Both the position numbers and the translations under genes were made by a program. Below are positions 1 through 6,404 of a DNA stretch of 9,389 nucleotides, piece after piece; the first letter of the stretch is position 1, and each line of letters opens with the position of its first letter. The stretch spans positions 1 to 9,389 of the forward strand of contig CASBPW010000015.1 of assembly GCA_949127685.1 (NCBI GenBank), read 5' to 3'. The DNA is from Candidatus Sivonenia alaskensis PMM_0068 (lineage in GTDB: Bacteria > Cyanobacteriota > Cyanobacteriia > Gloeobacterales > PMM-0068). Below the pieces are notes generated by a model, which was given only the letters and a program-made list of their open reading frames with translations, was not told where the DNA came from and did not search any database.

Positions 1-58
1 ATCCTGTATTCTTTCCCAGTTTCTTAGTCTAATATGGCTGTATAGAGTGTCACGTTAA

Positions 59-112
59 GAACAAGTCATAGAAAAGATCTACGGTGATATTAAGGGGATC
101 AAGAACGACCAG
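59..112 (+). other. hflX: In-frame conserved 5' extension of hflX without a canonical start codon
   Basis: The hflX frame stays open upstream of the GTG at 113, back to a TAA stop at 56-58. Codons 71-112 read EKIYGDIKGIKNDQ, which resembles the N-terminus I remember for cyanobacterial HflX proteins (M-E-T-I-Y/F-G-N-x-x-G-L-K). The codon at the expected initiator position, 68-70, is ATA. Between 59 and 112 there is no ATG, GTG or TTG in this frame. Translation may begin at the ATA, the gene may have lost its start, or the base may be a sequencing error. Confidence 0.6.
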
Positions 113-1774
113 GTGCGTCGCCTAGGCCATCTATATCGTCGCTCTCTTCCGGCGGATTTATTTACAACACCAGAGTTTGCCCAGCGTCTTGCTGCTTTAA
201 GCTCAGAGATGGACGTTGCCTTGTGTGGCTATGTCAACCGTCGGGGACAGATTGTTCGAGTGGCTGTGGGAACTCCCCACCAGACGCAGTTTGCGCCCCA
301 TGAATTGCCTCGGCAAGGAGCTGAAAGACTCTCTGGTTTACGCTGTCTCTCGACCCAACTGCATACGGGTGTGCCTCCCAAGTCAGCGTTAACCGCCCTT
401 GCCATGCAACGCTTAGATGCGTTGGTCACGCTTAGTGTCTCTTCGGAAGGGCGTAAACGAAAAAGTGCTGCTCCTACAGGCTTTGTCCAAGAGATCCATC
501 TGGCGCATTTGGTAGCAGACCCAATTCGCTGGTCTGTTGTTAGTTTGGAATCTCTGCATGAGCTAGCAAGCCAAGATCTAGAGACCTTTATCCGAGACTT
601 AGAAACTGCTTTTGCGGCTCAAGATGCTCTGAGGGCAGTAGATAGAGACCTGGAACGGGCGTTACTTGTCGGCGTATTCTCCCCTGATACCCAGGAACAA
701 GCACTACTAGATGAAATGGCAGAATTGGAAGAATTGGTCCGAAGTGCCGGAGGGCAAGTCCTCGATAGTTTTTGGCAAAAGAGAGAACGGCCTCATCCCG
801 CTACCTTTATTGGAGAAGGTAAGGTGACGGAAGTAGCTCTAGCGACCCAAGAGCAAGGTGCCAATCTGGTTATTTTTGGTAAGGACCTCACCCCTTCCCA
901 AGCCCGCAACCTAGAACAATCGATTGGAGTAAGGGTTGTAGACCGTACGCAGTTGATTTTGGATATCTTTGCCCGAAGAGCGCGTTCTCATGAAGGTAAG
1001 CTTCAGGTCGAGTTAGCCCAGATGGAATATCTACTGCCCCGGCTATCCGGGAGTGGACTGGGACTTTCTCGTTTGGGCGGTGGTATTGGAACCCGTGGCC
1101 CTGGGGAAACTAAGTTAGAGACCGACCGGCGTGCCATTCGTGGGCGCATTGCCAAACTGGAGCATCAGGTTACTCGACTGCAAGCCCATCGGAGTCGCCT
1201 AAGGAACTATCGTCAAGGGAAAGACCTCCCTGTATTTGCCTTGGTTGGCTATACCAATGCCGGAAAATCCACCCTGCTCAATCGCCTAACCGAATCAGAA
1301 GTGTATGTGGCCGATCAGCTATTTGCCACCCTAGACCCGACCACGCGTCGTCTGGATCTCAAGGGGGGAAAAACCCTACTGCTCACCGACACCGTCGGTT
1401 TTGTTCATGACTTACCTAAACCTCTAGTCAATGCTTTCCGTGCCACCCTGGAAGAAGTTACGGAAGCAGATTTCCTGCTGCACGTTGTAGACCTTTCCAA
1501 TCCTTCTTGGCCACAACATATAGAAGCGGTGGAGTTCATTCTCTCCCAGATGCCTGTGGTGTGTGGCCCTACTCAATTGATCTTTAACAAGGTGGATTTG
1601 GTAGCTCCCCAAGCGCTGAGTGTTGCGCTGAAAACCTATCCTCAAGCTGTCTTTGTCTCCGCAACTACAGGAGCAGGCATCTCAAAATTACAACAAGCGC
1701 TATTAGGCTGGGTCAAGACTGAAACAGAATATGTCAGTGTTCCAGATGCGCTCTTAGAAGCGGCCTATCAGTAA
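113..1774 (+). CDS. hflX: GTPase HflX (ribosome-associated, cyanobacterial long form)
   Basis: HflX is a translational GTPase-family protein that binds the 50S subunit and splits or rescues stalled ribosomes in the cytoplasm, notably under stress. All G motifs are present: G1 GYTNAGKST at residues 379-387, G2 around DPTTRR 408-413, G3 DTVGF 426-430, G4 NKVD 492-495 and G5 SAT 516-518. The HflX signature GGGIGTRGPGETKLETDRR lies at 322-340, preceded by the HflX N-terminal domain (about 185-320) with the conserved GEGKV at 235-239. A further N-terminal region of about 180 residues is the extension typical of cyanobacterial HflX. The coordinates use the first canonical start, GTG 113 (553 aa). 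Homology continues 15 codons upstream to an ATA at 68, which would give 568 aa. No strong Shine-Dalgarno sequence precedes either site. The DUF3493 gene follows after 27 nt and is probably cotranscribed. The identification is secure; the start is not. Confidence 0.95.
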   Translation: MRRLGHLYRRSLPADLFTTPEFAQRLAALSSEMDVALCGYVNRRGQIVRVAVGTPHQTQFAPHELPRQGAERLSGLRCLSTQLHTGVPPKSALTALAMQRLDALVTLSVSSEGRKRKSAAPTGFVQEIHLAHLVADPIRWSVVSLESLHELASQDLETFIRDLETAFAAQDALRAVDRDLERALLVGVFSPDTQEQALLDEMAELEELVRSAGGQVLDSFWQKRERPHPATFIGEGKVTEVALATQEQGANLVIFGKDLTPSQARNLEQSIGVRVVDRTQLILDIFARRARSHEGKLQVELAQMEYLLPRLSGSGLGLSRLGGGIGTRGPGETKLETDRRAIRGRIAKLEHQVTRLQAHRSRLRNYRQGKDLPVFALVGYTNAGKSTLLNRLTESEVYVADQLFATLDPTTRRLDLKGGKTLLLTDTVGFVHDLPKPLVNAFRATLEEVTEADFLLHVVDLSNPSWPQHIEAVEFILSQMPVVCGPTQLIFNKVDLVAPQALSVALKTYPQAVFVSATTGAGISKLQQALLGWVKTETEYVSVPDALLEAAYQ

Positions 1775-1801
1775 GATGGTTAGAGACCCAGATGAAGACT
1801 G

Positions 1802-2107
1802 ATGACAACCCTCACTCCTGAAGAACAAAAGATGCAACGGGCACGGTTGCGTGCGGAAATGAAAGCTCCTGCTCGGATTTTGCGCTTGGGAATCTATGGA
1901 GCTTTTGCGGCTATGGGGTTGATTGGAACCTTAAGTTTTCTATCACGTGCCTTGGCGACTATCGGTGACGCCTCTTTTTTCACCAATTTTCTATGGACTT
2001 TGGTTCATGTAGGATTGGTTGCCGCGATGGTGAGCTTATATCGCCTGGAAAAAGGTAAAGATCAAGCTCTGTATGAGAAGTTTCTTGCGGAAGAGCAACG
2101 ACGTTAA
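1802..2107 (+). CDS. Small DUF3493 / LPA1-REP27-like membrane protein
   Basis: This is a 101-residue protein with a charged N-terminus (1-28, including RLRAEMKAPAR) and two hydrophobic segments at about 29-50 and 60-80. The second is followed by RLEKGK and a charged tail. This pattern, a basic KAP-R entry into TM1 and a short loop to a TM2 ending in LYRLE, matches the DUF3493 family. Its plant and algal members LPA1/REP27 act in photosystem II D1 assembly and repair. They carry additional TPR repeats, whereas the cyanobacterial proteins consist only of this membrane domain. The expected location is the thylakoid or cytoplasmic membrane; a role in PSII biogenesis is inferred from the family name only. 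The ATG at 1802 lies 27 nt after hflX with a weak GAAG upstream, which suggests one transcript ending at the hairpin at 2280-2306. Confidence 0.8.
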   Translation: MTTLTPEEQKMQRARLRAEMKAPARILRLGIYGAFAAMGLIGTLSFLSRALATIGDASFFTNFLWTLVHVGLVAAMVSLYRLEKGKDQALYEKFLAEEQRR

Positions 2108-2251
2108 GGCAAAAAGGAACCGCCTCCGGACTCTATTAAGAACCTTGTGCATTATGTGCCAGAATTTCCCCTGTGACTAAGATGAAGACACAGCAGGGAT
2201 CGGAATAGGGCAGCGGGTGGCCAACAGCCCGATAGAAAAATATTATTCCTC

Positions 2252-2307
2252 ACTGCTGAACAGATGATGCATCGTCCCTAGAGAGAGCCAGCAATTGGCT
2301 CTCTCTT
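2252..2307 (+). ncRNA. Candidate short sRNA (predicted, unnamed)
   Basis: A promoter-like pair, TGGCCA at 2218-2223 and TATTAT at 2241-2246, is separated by exactly 17 nt and would start a transcript near 2252. That RNA would have a short unpaired 5' end, a small hairpin GATGA/TCGTC with a TGCA loop (2263-2276, one G-U pair), and a perfect 11-bp hairpin at 2280-2306. This compact architecture of about 55-65 nt resembles cyanobacterial sRNAs in general, but I recognise no known family. The hairpins could instead belong to the 3' UTR of the upstream gene pair. Confidence 0.3.
2280..2306 (+). terminator. Perfect 11-bp hairpin, likely terminator of hflX-DUF3493 transcript or sRNA
   Basis: AGAGAGAGCCA (2280-2290) pairs without mismatch with TGGCTCTCTCT (2296-2306) around a 5-nt loop. 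The downstream tract TCTGCGTTT is only moderately T-rich, so intrinsic termination is probable rather than certain. On the opposite strand it could serve as a back-up stop. Confidence 0.6.
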
Positions 2308-2336
2308 CTGCGTTTATGACCTAATATAGGCCCGAA

Positions 2337-2369
2337 CGAAAAAGTGCCTAGCTCACAGACAGGCACTTT
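2337..2369 (-). terminator. Intrinsic terminator downstream of cp12
   Basis: Read on the minus strand, AAAGTGCCT (2369-2361) pairs perfectly over 9 bp with AGGCACTTT (2349-2341) around an 11-nt loop. The stem runs directly into a five-T tract at 2343-2339. It begins 27 nt after the cp12 stop codon and is in the right orientation to end the glyA/wecA-like/cp12 strand. Confidence 0.75.
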
Positions 2370-2396
2370 CCAGAAGCAGCACAAGAATATTCAGAC

Positions 2397-2618
2397 TTAG
2401 TCGTCGTAGACTCGGCATTCCAGAGCATCAGGATTAGCATCGCAGTATTGCTCTAGAGAATTGGGCTTGGTGGCTTTAGCCGCATGGGCGCGAGCTGCTT
2501 GTAATTCTTCTACGTTGTCCCAACCAACGGCACAGGCTGCGGAGTCAGGACCGCTTTCTTCGCATGCTTTTTTTGCTTCTTCTTTTTCTTGTTGAATGAG
2601 CTTTTCGAAATCGGCCAT
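2397..2618 (-). CDS. cp12: CP12, redox switch of the Calvin-Benson cycle
   Basis: CP12 is a small, largely disordered protein that, when oxidised, holds GAPDH and phosphoribulokinase in an inactive complex in darkness. It is released when thioredoxin reduces its disulfides. From ATG 2618 the protein has 73 residues, the usual size. The N-terminal cysteine pair is C19/C29, the core GWDNVEEL is at 32-39 (usually AWDxVEEL), the C-terminal pair is C59/C68, and the end ECRVYDD is the GAPDH-binding tail. Both redox pairs have canonical spacing. A longer frame from ATG 2636 adds six residues (MFLGNP). I prefer 2618 because GGGGA stands 5 nt upstream and family members begin there. It lies 78 nt downstream of the glycosyltransferase gene. 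That gap holds a TATATT -10-like box but no good -35, so both readthrough from glyA and an own promoter are possible. Confidence 0.95.
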   Translation of the reverse strand: MADFEKLIQQEKEEAKKACEESGPDSAACAVGWDNVEELQAARAHAAKATKPNSLEQYCDANPDALECRVYDD

Positions 2619-2696
2619 GGGATTCCCCAAAAACATATTTACCTATCTATCAATATAAAGCCGATTTTGCGAGTACAGCAGCAACCGCCCAGGCTT

Positions 2697-3773
2697 CTAA
2701 AGATGGTCTTTAGGATCAGAGGGTACTTTGGGTTCCTGAGACCTGCGCCAAGCCAGCCAGCTCATATAGGCAAAGAGCAGCGTACCCCCTGCCGTATAAG
2801 TAAGACCGGCTTCCATCCCAGAGAGGGCTAAAGCAACAGTTCCTGCCCAGAGTGTCAAGGCATAAATCCAGAGGGTGGCAAAGCGCTGGGACAACCCAGC
2901 ATCGAGAAGTTTGTGATGAAGATGCAGACGGTCTGGCTTGAAAGGAGACTGTCCTTTACGCAACCGCTGAATAATCACAGAAGCGGTGTCCACAATTGGC
3001 ACTGCCAAAATCAGGAACGGTAGGAGGATAGCGACCGTTGTTATGACTTTGACAACCCCAATCACGGAAAGACCCGCCAGGAGAAATCCTAAGAAGTAAG
3101 CTCCCCCATCCCCCATAAAAATCTGAGCTGGGTTAAAGTTGTAGCGCAAGAATCCTAGAGTTGCACCGACAATAGCAGCTGCAATCAGCGCTGCTGCCCA
3201 TTGTTGGGTGAGGGCCGCCACCGAGAACGTGATAGCGGCTGCGATCCCAGAGACGCCAGCGGCAAGACCATCCAAACCATCAATGAAGTTGATGGCATTG
3301 GTGACCCCACAGAGCCAAATAAGCGTAATGGGCAAACTCCAAAACCCCAACTGGACGACCCCAATCCCAGGAAGGGTGATCGCTTCTATTTGGACTCCTA
3401 CGGCCCAAGCTCCACCAGCAATCAGAAACTGAGCCGCTAAGCGTGGCAAGGGTGGAAGGGTCAGCAGATCATCTGCGAGCCCCAGGAAGAAGAAGAGAAC
3501 CCCCCCAATCGTGACCCCCCAGATTCCTAGCTCTTCCTTGTGCGGAAGGATCCCAAACCATCCCAAACTCCAGACCAATAGCAGAGCGATCACTACCCCA
3601 GCAAAAATAGAAACCCCGCCCAGTCTTACCATCGGAGCTTTATGGATCTTGCGGGGGTCTGGCTTATCCACCACACCAGCCGTTAGGGCCGCAGCCCTCA
3701 CCGAAGGTGTTGTCCAAAGAACGATGACCGCAGCCGTAAGCGTGGCTACCAAGCTCGGGATGAGTGGATTCAT
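2697..3773 (-). CDS. WecA/TagO-type polyprenyl-phosphate HexNAc-1-phosphate transferase
   Basis: This integral membrane enzyme of the MraY/WecA family moves a sugar-1-phosphate from a UDP-sugar (typically UDP-GlcNAc) to undecaprenyl phosphate, priming O-antigen, exopolysaccharide or wall-glycan synthesis on the inner membrane leaflet. In numbering from GTG 3779, catalytic motifs are D103-D104 (LADDL), NAINFIDGLDGLAAG at 161-175, the N214-P217-F221-MGD224 motif, and the cytosolic HLHHKLL loop at 286-292, which favours the WecA/TagO branch over MraY. About ten hydrophobic helices are visible. Two starts exist. GTG 3779 directly abuts the glyA TAG; ATG 3773, two codons later, has AGG of the glyA stop region 5 nt upstream. 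I chose ATG 3773 (358 aa). Either way the gene is translationally coupled to glyA. The actual sugar substrate cannot be read from sequence. Confidence 0.9.
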   Translation of the reverse strand: MNPLIPSLVATLTAAVIVLWTTPSVRAAALTAGVVDKPDPRKIHKAPMVRLGGVSIFAGVVIALLLVWSLGWFGILPHKEELGIWGVTIGGVLFFFLGLADDLLTLPPLPRLAAQFLIAGGAWAVGVQIEAITLPGIGVVQLGFWSLPITLIWLCGVTNAINFIDGLDGLAAGVSGIAAAITFSVAALTQQWAAALIAAAIVGATLGFLRYNFNPAQIFMGDGGAYFLGFLLAGLSVIGVVKVITTVAILLPFLILAVPIVDTASVIIQRLRKGQSPFKPDRLHLHHKLLDAGLSQRFATLWIYALTLWAGTVALALSGMEAGLTYTAGGTLLFAYMSWLAWRRSQEPKVPSDPKDHL

Positions 3774-3779
3774 AAACAC

Positions 3780-5057
3780 CTATACCGGAGCGGGTTCGGC
3801 ATATTGCAGATGAGGATAGAGGGGGAATCGTTCACAAAGCGTGAGCACCTGTTCTTTACAGTTGCGGATGACGGTATCATCCTCGGGAGACTGTAGCAAA
3901 TCAGCAATAATGTCACCGATCTGCTCAAATTCAGCGTTCCCTAATCCACGGGTTGTCATGGCAGGAGTCCCTAAACGGATCCCAGAAGTCACAAAAGGAG
4001 ATTCTGGGTCAAAGGGAATCGTGTTTTTGTTCACCGTAATATTGGCTTGACCGAGAAGGCCTTCTGCTTTTTTACCTGTCAAACCTTTATTGCGGAGGTC
4101 CACAGACATCAAGTGGTTATCCGTGCCACCCGATACCAGATTACAGCTGCGCTCTACCAAACGTTCGGCTAGGGCTTTACTGTTGGCGATGATATTGCCG
4201 CAGTAGGCTCTAAATTCTGGCTTCAAAGCTTCACCGAAAGCCACCGCTTTGCCCGCAATCACATGCTCCAACGGCCCCCCCTGGGTCCCAGGGAACACGG
4301 CTTTATTGAATTGCTTGCCGAGCCCTTCATCATTGGTGAGAATCAAACCACCTCGAGGTCCTCTCAAGGTCTTGTGCGTTGTGGTAGTAACCACATGACA
4401 GTGAGGAATCGGGCTGGGATGATGACCTGTGGCTACCAAACCAGCAATGTGGGCAATATCAGCCATCAAGTAGGCTCCCACTTCATCGGCAATAGCGCGG
4501 AACCTTTCGAAGTCAATTAGGCGGGAGTAAGCAGAATAACCGCAGATAATCAACTTGGGGCGTTCTTCAATCGCTAATTTGCGGACCAGATCAAAATCAA
4601 TGCGTTGGGTTTCTTTGTCTACCCCATAGTGCGTGGCCCGGAAATAGATCCCTGAAGAGTTTACGGGAGAGCCATGGGTGAGGTGCCCTCCATGAGAGAG
4701 GTCCATGCCCAGAATCGTATCGCCAGGCTTCAGCAAGGTCAGATATACCGCTGCATTCGCTTGCGCGCCGGAGTGAGGCTGGACATTGGCCATCGCACAA
4801 CCAAACAATTCTTTAGCGCGCTCGATAGCGATGGTTTCAATTTCGTCGATAAATTCACAACCGCCGTAATAGCGTTTACCAGGTAAGCCCTCTGCGTACT
4901 TATTGGTAAGAACAGATCCTTGGGCAGCCATCACCTGAGGGGAAGTGAAGTTTTCGCTGGCTATCAGCTCTAGGTGGGTCCGCTGACGAATTAACTCCCG
5001 CTCAATCCAGTTAAATACAAGGGGGTCACTCTGACGCAACAAGTCTTCATTGGTCAC
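3780..5057 (-). CDS. glyA: Serine hydroxymethyltransferase
   Basis: GlyA is a cytosolic PLP enzyme interconverting serine plus tetrahydrofolate with glycine plus 5,10-methylene-THF. It supplies one-carbon units and acts in photorespiratory glycine/serine turnover. The protein is full length at 425 residues. The Schiff-base lysine is K229 in TTTTHKTLRGPRGG, with D200/H203 (ADIAHIAG) contacting the cofactor. The substrate-site E35 and Y55, the SHGGHLTHG stretch at 121-129 and RLGTPAMTTRG at 361-371 are all intact. The start is GTG at 5057, with TTAGGT 7 nt upstream; no in-frame ATG lies nearby. The next gene starts at the base after the TAG stop. Expression must initiate in the 124-nt region shared with ndhA; I see no folate or glycine riboswitch there. 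Confidence 0.98.
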   Translation of the reverse strand: MTNEDLLRQSDPLVFNWIERELIRQRTHLELIASENFTSPQVMAAQGSVLTNKYAEGLPGKRYYGGCEFIDEIETIAIERAKELFGCAMANVQPHSGAQANAAVYLTLLKPGDTILGMDLSHGGHLTHGSPVNSSGIYFRATHYGVDKETQRIDFDLVRKLAIEERPKLIICGYSAYSRLIDFERFRAIADEVGAYLMADIAHIAGLVATGHHPSPIPHCHVVTTTTHKTLRGPRGGLILTNDEGLGKQFNKAVFPGTQGGPLEHVIAGKAVAFGEALKPEFRAYCGNIIANSKALAERLVERSCNLVSGGTDNHLMSVDLRNKGLTGKKAEGLLGQANITVNKNTIPFDPESPFVTSGIRLGTPAMTTRGLGNAEFEQIGDIIADLLQSPEDDTVIRNCKEQVLTLCERFPLYPHLQYAEPAPV

Positions 5058-5181
5058 AGGCAGTACCTAATTTTCTTTAAATTCACCGACTATGGTAGCA
5101 CTCTACCTATTGGACTGTTAAACCACGCACCTTGTTAAGCAAAGCCTGTAATAGACTGAAGAGAACTAGATATTTTTACTC
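5058..5181. promoter_or_regulatory. Divergent promoter region between glyA and ndhA
   Basis: These 124 nt must drive both glyA (-) and ndhA (+). I see no consensus -35/-10 pair on either strand. On the plus strand the best candidates are TTGGAC at 5110-5115 with a poor TGTTAA 17 nt later. An inverted repeat, GGTAG-CACT-CTACC, lies at 5094-5107. No NtcA-type GTA-N8-TAC box was found. Confidence 0.45.
5094..5107. repeat. Short inverted repeat, possible operator
   Basis: GGTAG (5094-5098) and CTACC (5103-5107) form a perfect 5-bp dyad with a 4-nt spacer. It sits 37 nt upstream of the glyA GTG and 74 nt upstream of ndhA. Its placement in a divergent promoter fits an operator, but so short a dyad may be chance. 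Confidence 0.25.
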
Positions 5182-6309
5182 ATGAACGAGCCAATCGACT
5201 TAGGGAATAGTTTTGCGGAAGCGGTGGCAGGATTTGGAATTCCTGCCGATTTAGCTAGAGTGCTCTGGATGCCCATCCCCATGTTGGTGGTTATTCTCAG
5301 CGCTTCCGTGGCCGTTTTGCTTTCGGTATGGGCTGAGCGCAAATGGTCTGCCTACATGCAGCAACGTTTAGGACCCACGGTGGCCGGGCTGAATGGATTC
5401 ATGCAGGGGGTTGCCGACGGGGCCAAACTCCTCGTCAAAGAAGACGTCATTCCCCGTAAGGGCGACCCTTGGCTCTTCACTTTCGGTCCCGTCATTATCA
5501 TTATTCCGATTTTCTTTGCCTACCTGGTGATTCCTTTCGGGCAAGGTCTAGTCATCTCGGACCTAGCGATTGGCATCTTTTTCTTCGTCGCTATCTCCAG
5601 CGTCGCTCCCATAGGCGCGCTGATGGCCGGCTATGCTTCCAACAACAAATACGCTCTTTTGGGAGGGCTCAGAGCTGCAGCCCAAGGCATTAGTTATGAA
5701 TTACCCCTAGCGCTTTCAATTTTGTCCATTGTGATGATGAGCAATTCCCTATCCACCGTGGACATTGTGAACATGCAAAGCACCCACGGCATTCTCTCCT
5801 GGAATATTCTTAAACCTGGGGTTGGCCAAATCGGTTTTGTCATTTTCCTGATTTCAGCTTTGGCAGAAACGGAGCGGGCTCCCTTTGACCTTCCGGAAGC
5901 AGAATCCGAACTTGTCCAGGGCCACCATACTGAATATTCCGGGATGAAGTTTGCGCTGTTTTATTTGGCGGAGTATGCCAACCTCGTTTTGGGATCGCTC
6001 GTCGCTTCGATCCTGTTCTTAGGTGGCTGGTCTTTCATTGTCCCCATGGGTACAGTAGCTAATCTTCTGGGCATTGACCCGCTCGATCCAGCTTTCCAAG
6101 TCTTTTCCGCTTTGTTGGGAATTGTGATGACGATTGCCAAGGCGACTCTTTTTGTCTTCCTCGCCATTTTGGCCCGCTGGACCCTGCCCCGCGTCAGAAT
6201 CGACCAACTCCTTGACCTGGGCTGGAAATTTTTGCTCCCTTTGGCTTTGTTTAATCTATTGCTAACCGCAGCCCTTAAGTTGGCGTTCCCTGCTTTTTTC
6301 GGTGGTTAA
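5182..6309 (+). CDS. ndhA: NAD(P)H-quinone oxidoreductase subunit 1 (NDH-1 NdhA)
   Basis: NdhA is the NuoH/ND1 homologue. It is the membrane subunit that forms much of the plastoquinone chamber and joins the hydrophilic arm to the proton-pumping arm of cyanobacterial NDH-1, which serves respiration, cyclic electron flow and CO2 uptake. The 375-residue length is normal. Recognisable motifs are ERKWSAYMQQRLGP (52-65), ADGAKLLVKEDVIP (78-91), the DPWLFTFGP entry to the second helix (95-103), SYELPLALS (171-179), and the acidic quinone-site loop AETERAPFDLPEAESELVQG (228-247) followed by TEYSGMKFA (250-258). About eight hydrophobic helices are visible. Before the ATG at 5182 there is no clear Shine-Dalgarno; GAAGAGAA ends 17 nt upstream. 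In many cyanobacteria ndhI, ndhG and ndhE follow; here gshA follows after 95 nt. Confidence 0.97.
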   Translation: MNEPIDLGNSFAEAVAGFGIPADLARVLWMPIPMLVVILSASVAVLLSVWAERKWSAYMQQRLGPTVAGLNGFMQGVADGAKLLVKEDVIPRKGDPWLFTFGPVIIIIPIFFAYLVIPFGQGLVISDLAIGIFFFVAISSVAPIGALMAGYASNNKYALLGGLRAAAQGISYELPLALSILSIVMMSNSLSTVDIVNMQSTHGILSWNILKPGVGQIGFVIFLISALAETERAPFDLPEAESELVQGHHTEYSGMKFALFYLAEYANLVLGSLVASILFLGGWSFIVPMGTVANLLGIDPLDPAFQVFSALLGIVMTIAKATLFVFLAILARWTLPRVRIDQLLDLGWKFLLPLALFNLLLTAALKLAFPAFFGG

Positions 6310-6355
6310 TGCCTGTATCCAGCTTAATAGAGGATCTTTTTCAGAAAATCCGTGT

Positions 6356-6371
6356 GTTCTGGGTTCAGAAC
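6356..6371 (+). other. Small hairpin in the ndhA-gshA spacer
   Basis: GTTCTG (6356-6361) pairs perfectly with CAGAAC (6366-6371) around a GGTT loop. A weaker bulged stem, GGAT(C)TTT with AAAATCC, precedes it at 6332-6351. No T-run follows, so I do not call it a terminator. It may be a processing or stability element, or nothing. A TAAAAT box at 6374-6379 could be a -10 for gshA, but no -35 accompanies it. Confidence 0.3.
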
Positions 6372-6404
6372 TTCTAAAATAGATAGGCATGCCGAGGATG
6401 TTCC

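Larger units (their letters stand above)
2108..2396. other. Intergenic region between convergent genes, with structured elements
   Basis: This 289-nt gap holds no credible protein gene. It contains a + strand hairpin at 2280-2306, a - strand intrinsic terminator for cp12 at about 2337-2369, and several pairable segments at 2168-2276. These include CAGCAG at 2191-2196 with CTGCTG at 2253-2258, GGGC 2208-2211 with GCCC 2227-2230, and ATC 2199-2201 with GAT 2231-2233. Its length exceeds what two convergent terminators need, so a small RNA is possible. Confidence 0.6.

Noticed and set aside
1..58. A promoter or the end of an upstream gene in the first 58 bases.
   Set aside because: AT-rich boxes (TAATAT, TATAGA) occur without a -35 partner, and all frames hold early stops; nothing can be supported.
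2191..2220. Resemblance to the SRP RNA (4.5S) apical domain: CAGG, then CGGAA, then GCAGC in order.
   Set aside because: The pairs that must close the GGAA tetraloop and the flanking symmetric loop are not formed (C opposite U, A opposite G), and no long enclosing stem is present.
2245..2255. Naming the intergenic element Yfr1.
   Set aside because: Only 8 of 11 core bases match a motif known for very high conservation, and the distance to the terminator hairpin is too long; kept only as a candidate sRNA.
2619..2636. A longer CP12 start at ATG 2636.
   Set aside because: The six added residues are not typical of CP12, and ATG 2618 has a GGGGA sequence at good spacing.
2589..2831. An 80-codon plus-strand open frame across the cp12 5' end and the transferase 3' end.
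   Set aside because: It is antisense to two well-supported genes and its translation resembles no protein family; it is a shadow frame.
3201..3440. Overlapping plus-strand open frames of 74-79 codons inside the transferase gene.
   Set aside because: They are antisense to conserved membrane-enzyme motifs and have a low-complexity, charged composition typical of shadow frames.
5058..5181. A riboswitch (glycine, THF) or NtcA box controlling glyA or ndhA.
   Set aside because: The region is only 124 nt for two divergent promoters, with no conserved aptamer-like stems and no GTA-N8-TAC.
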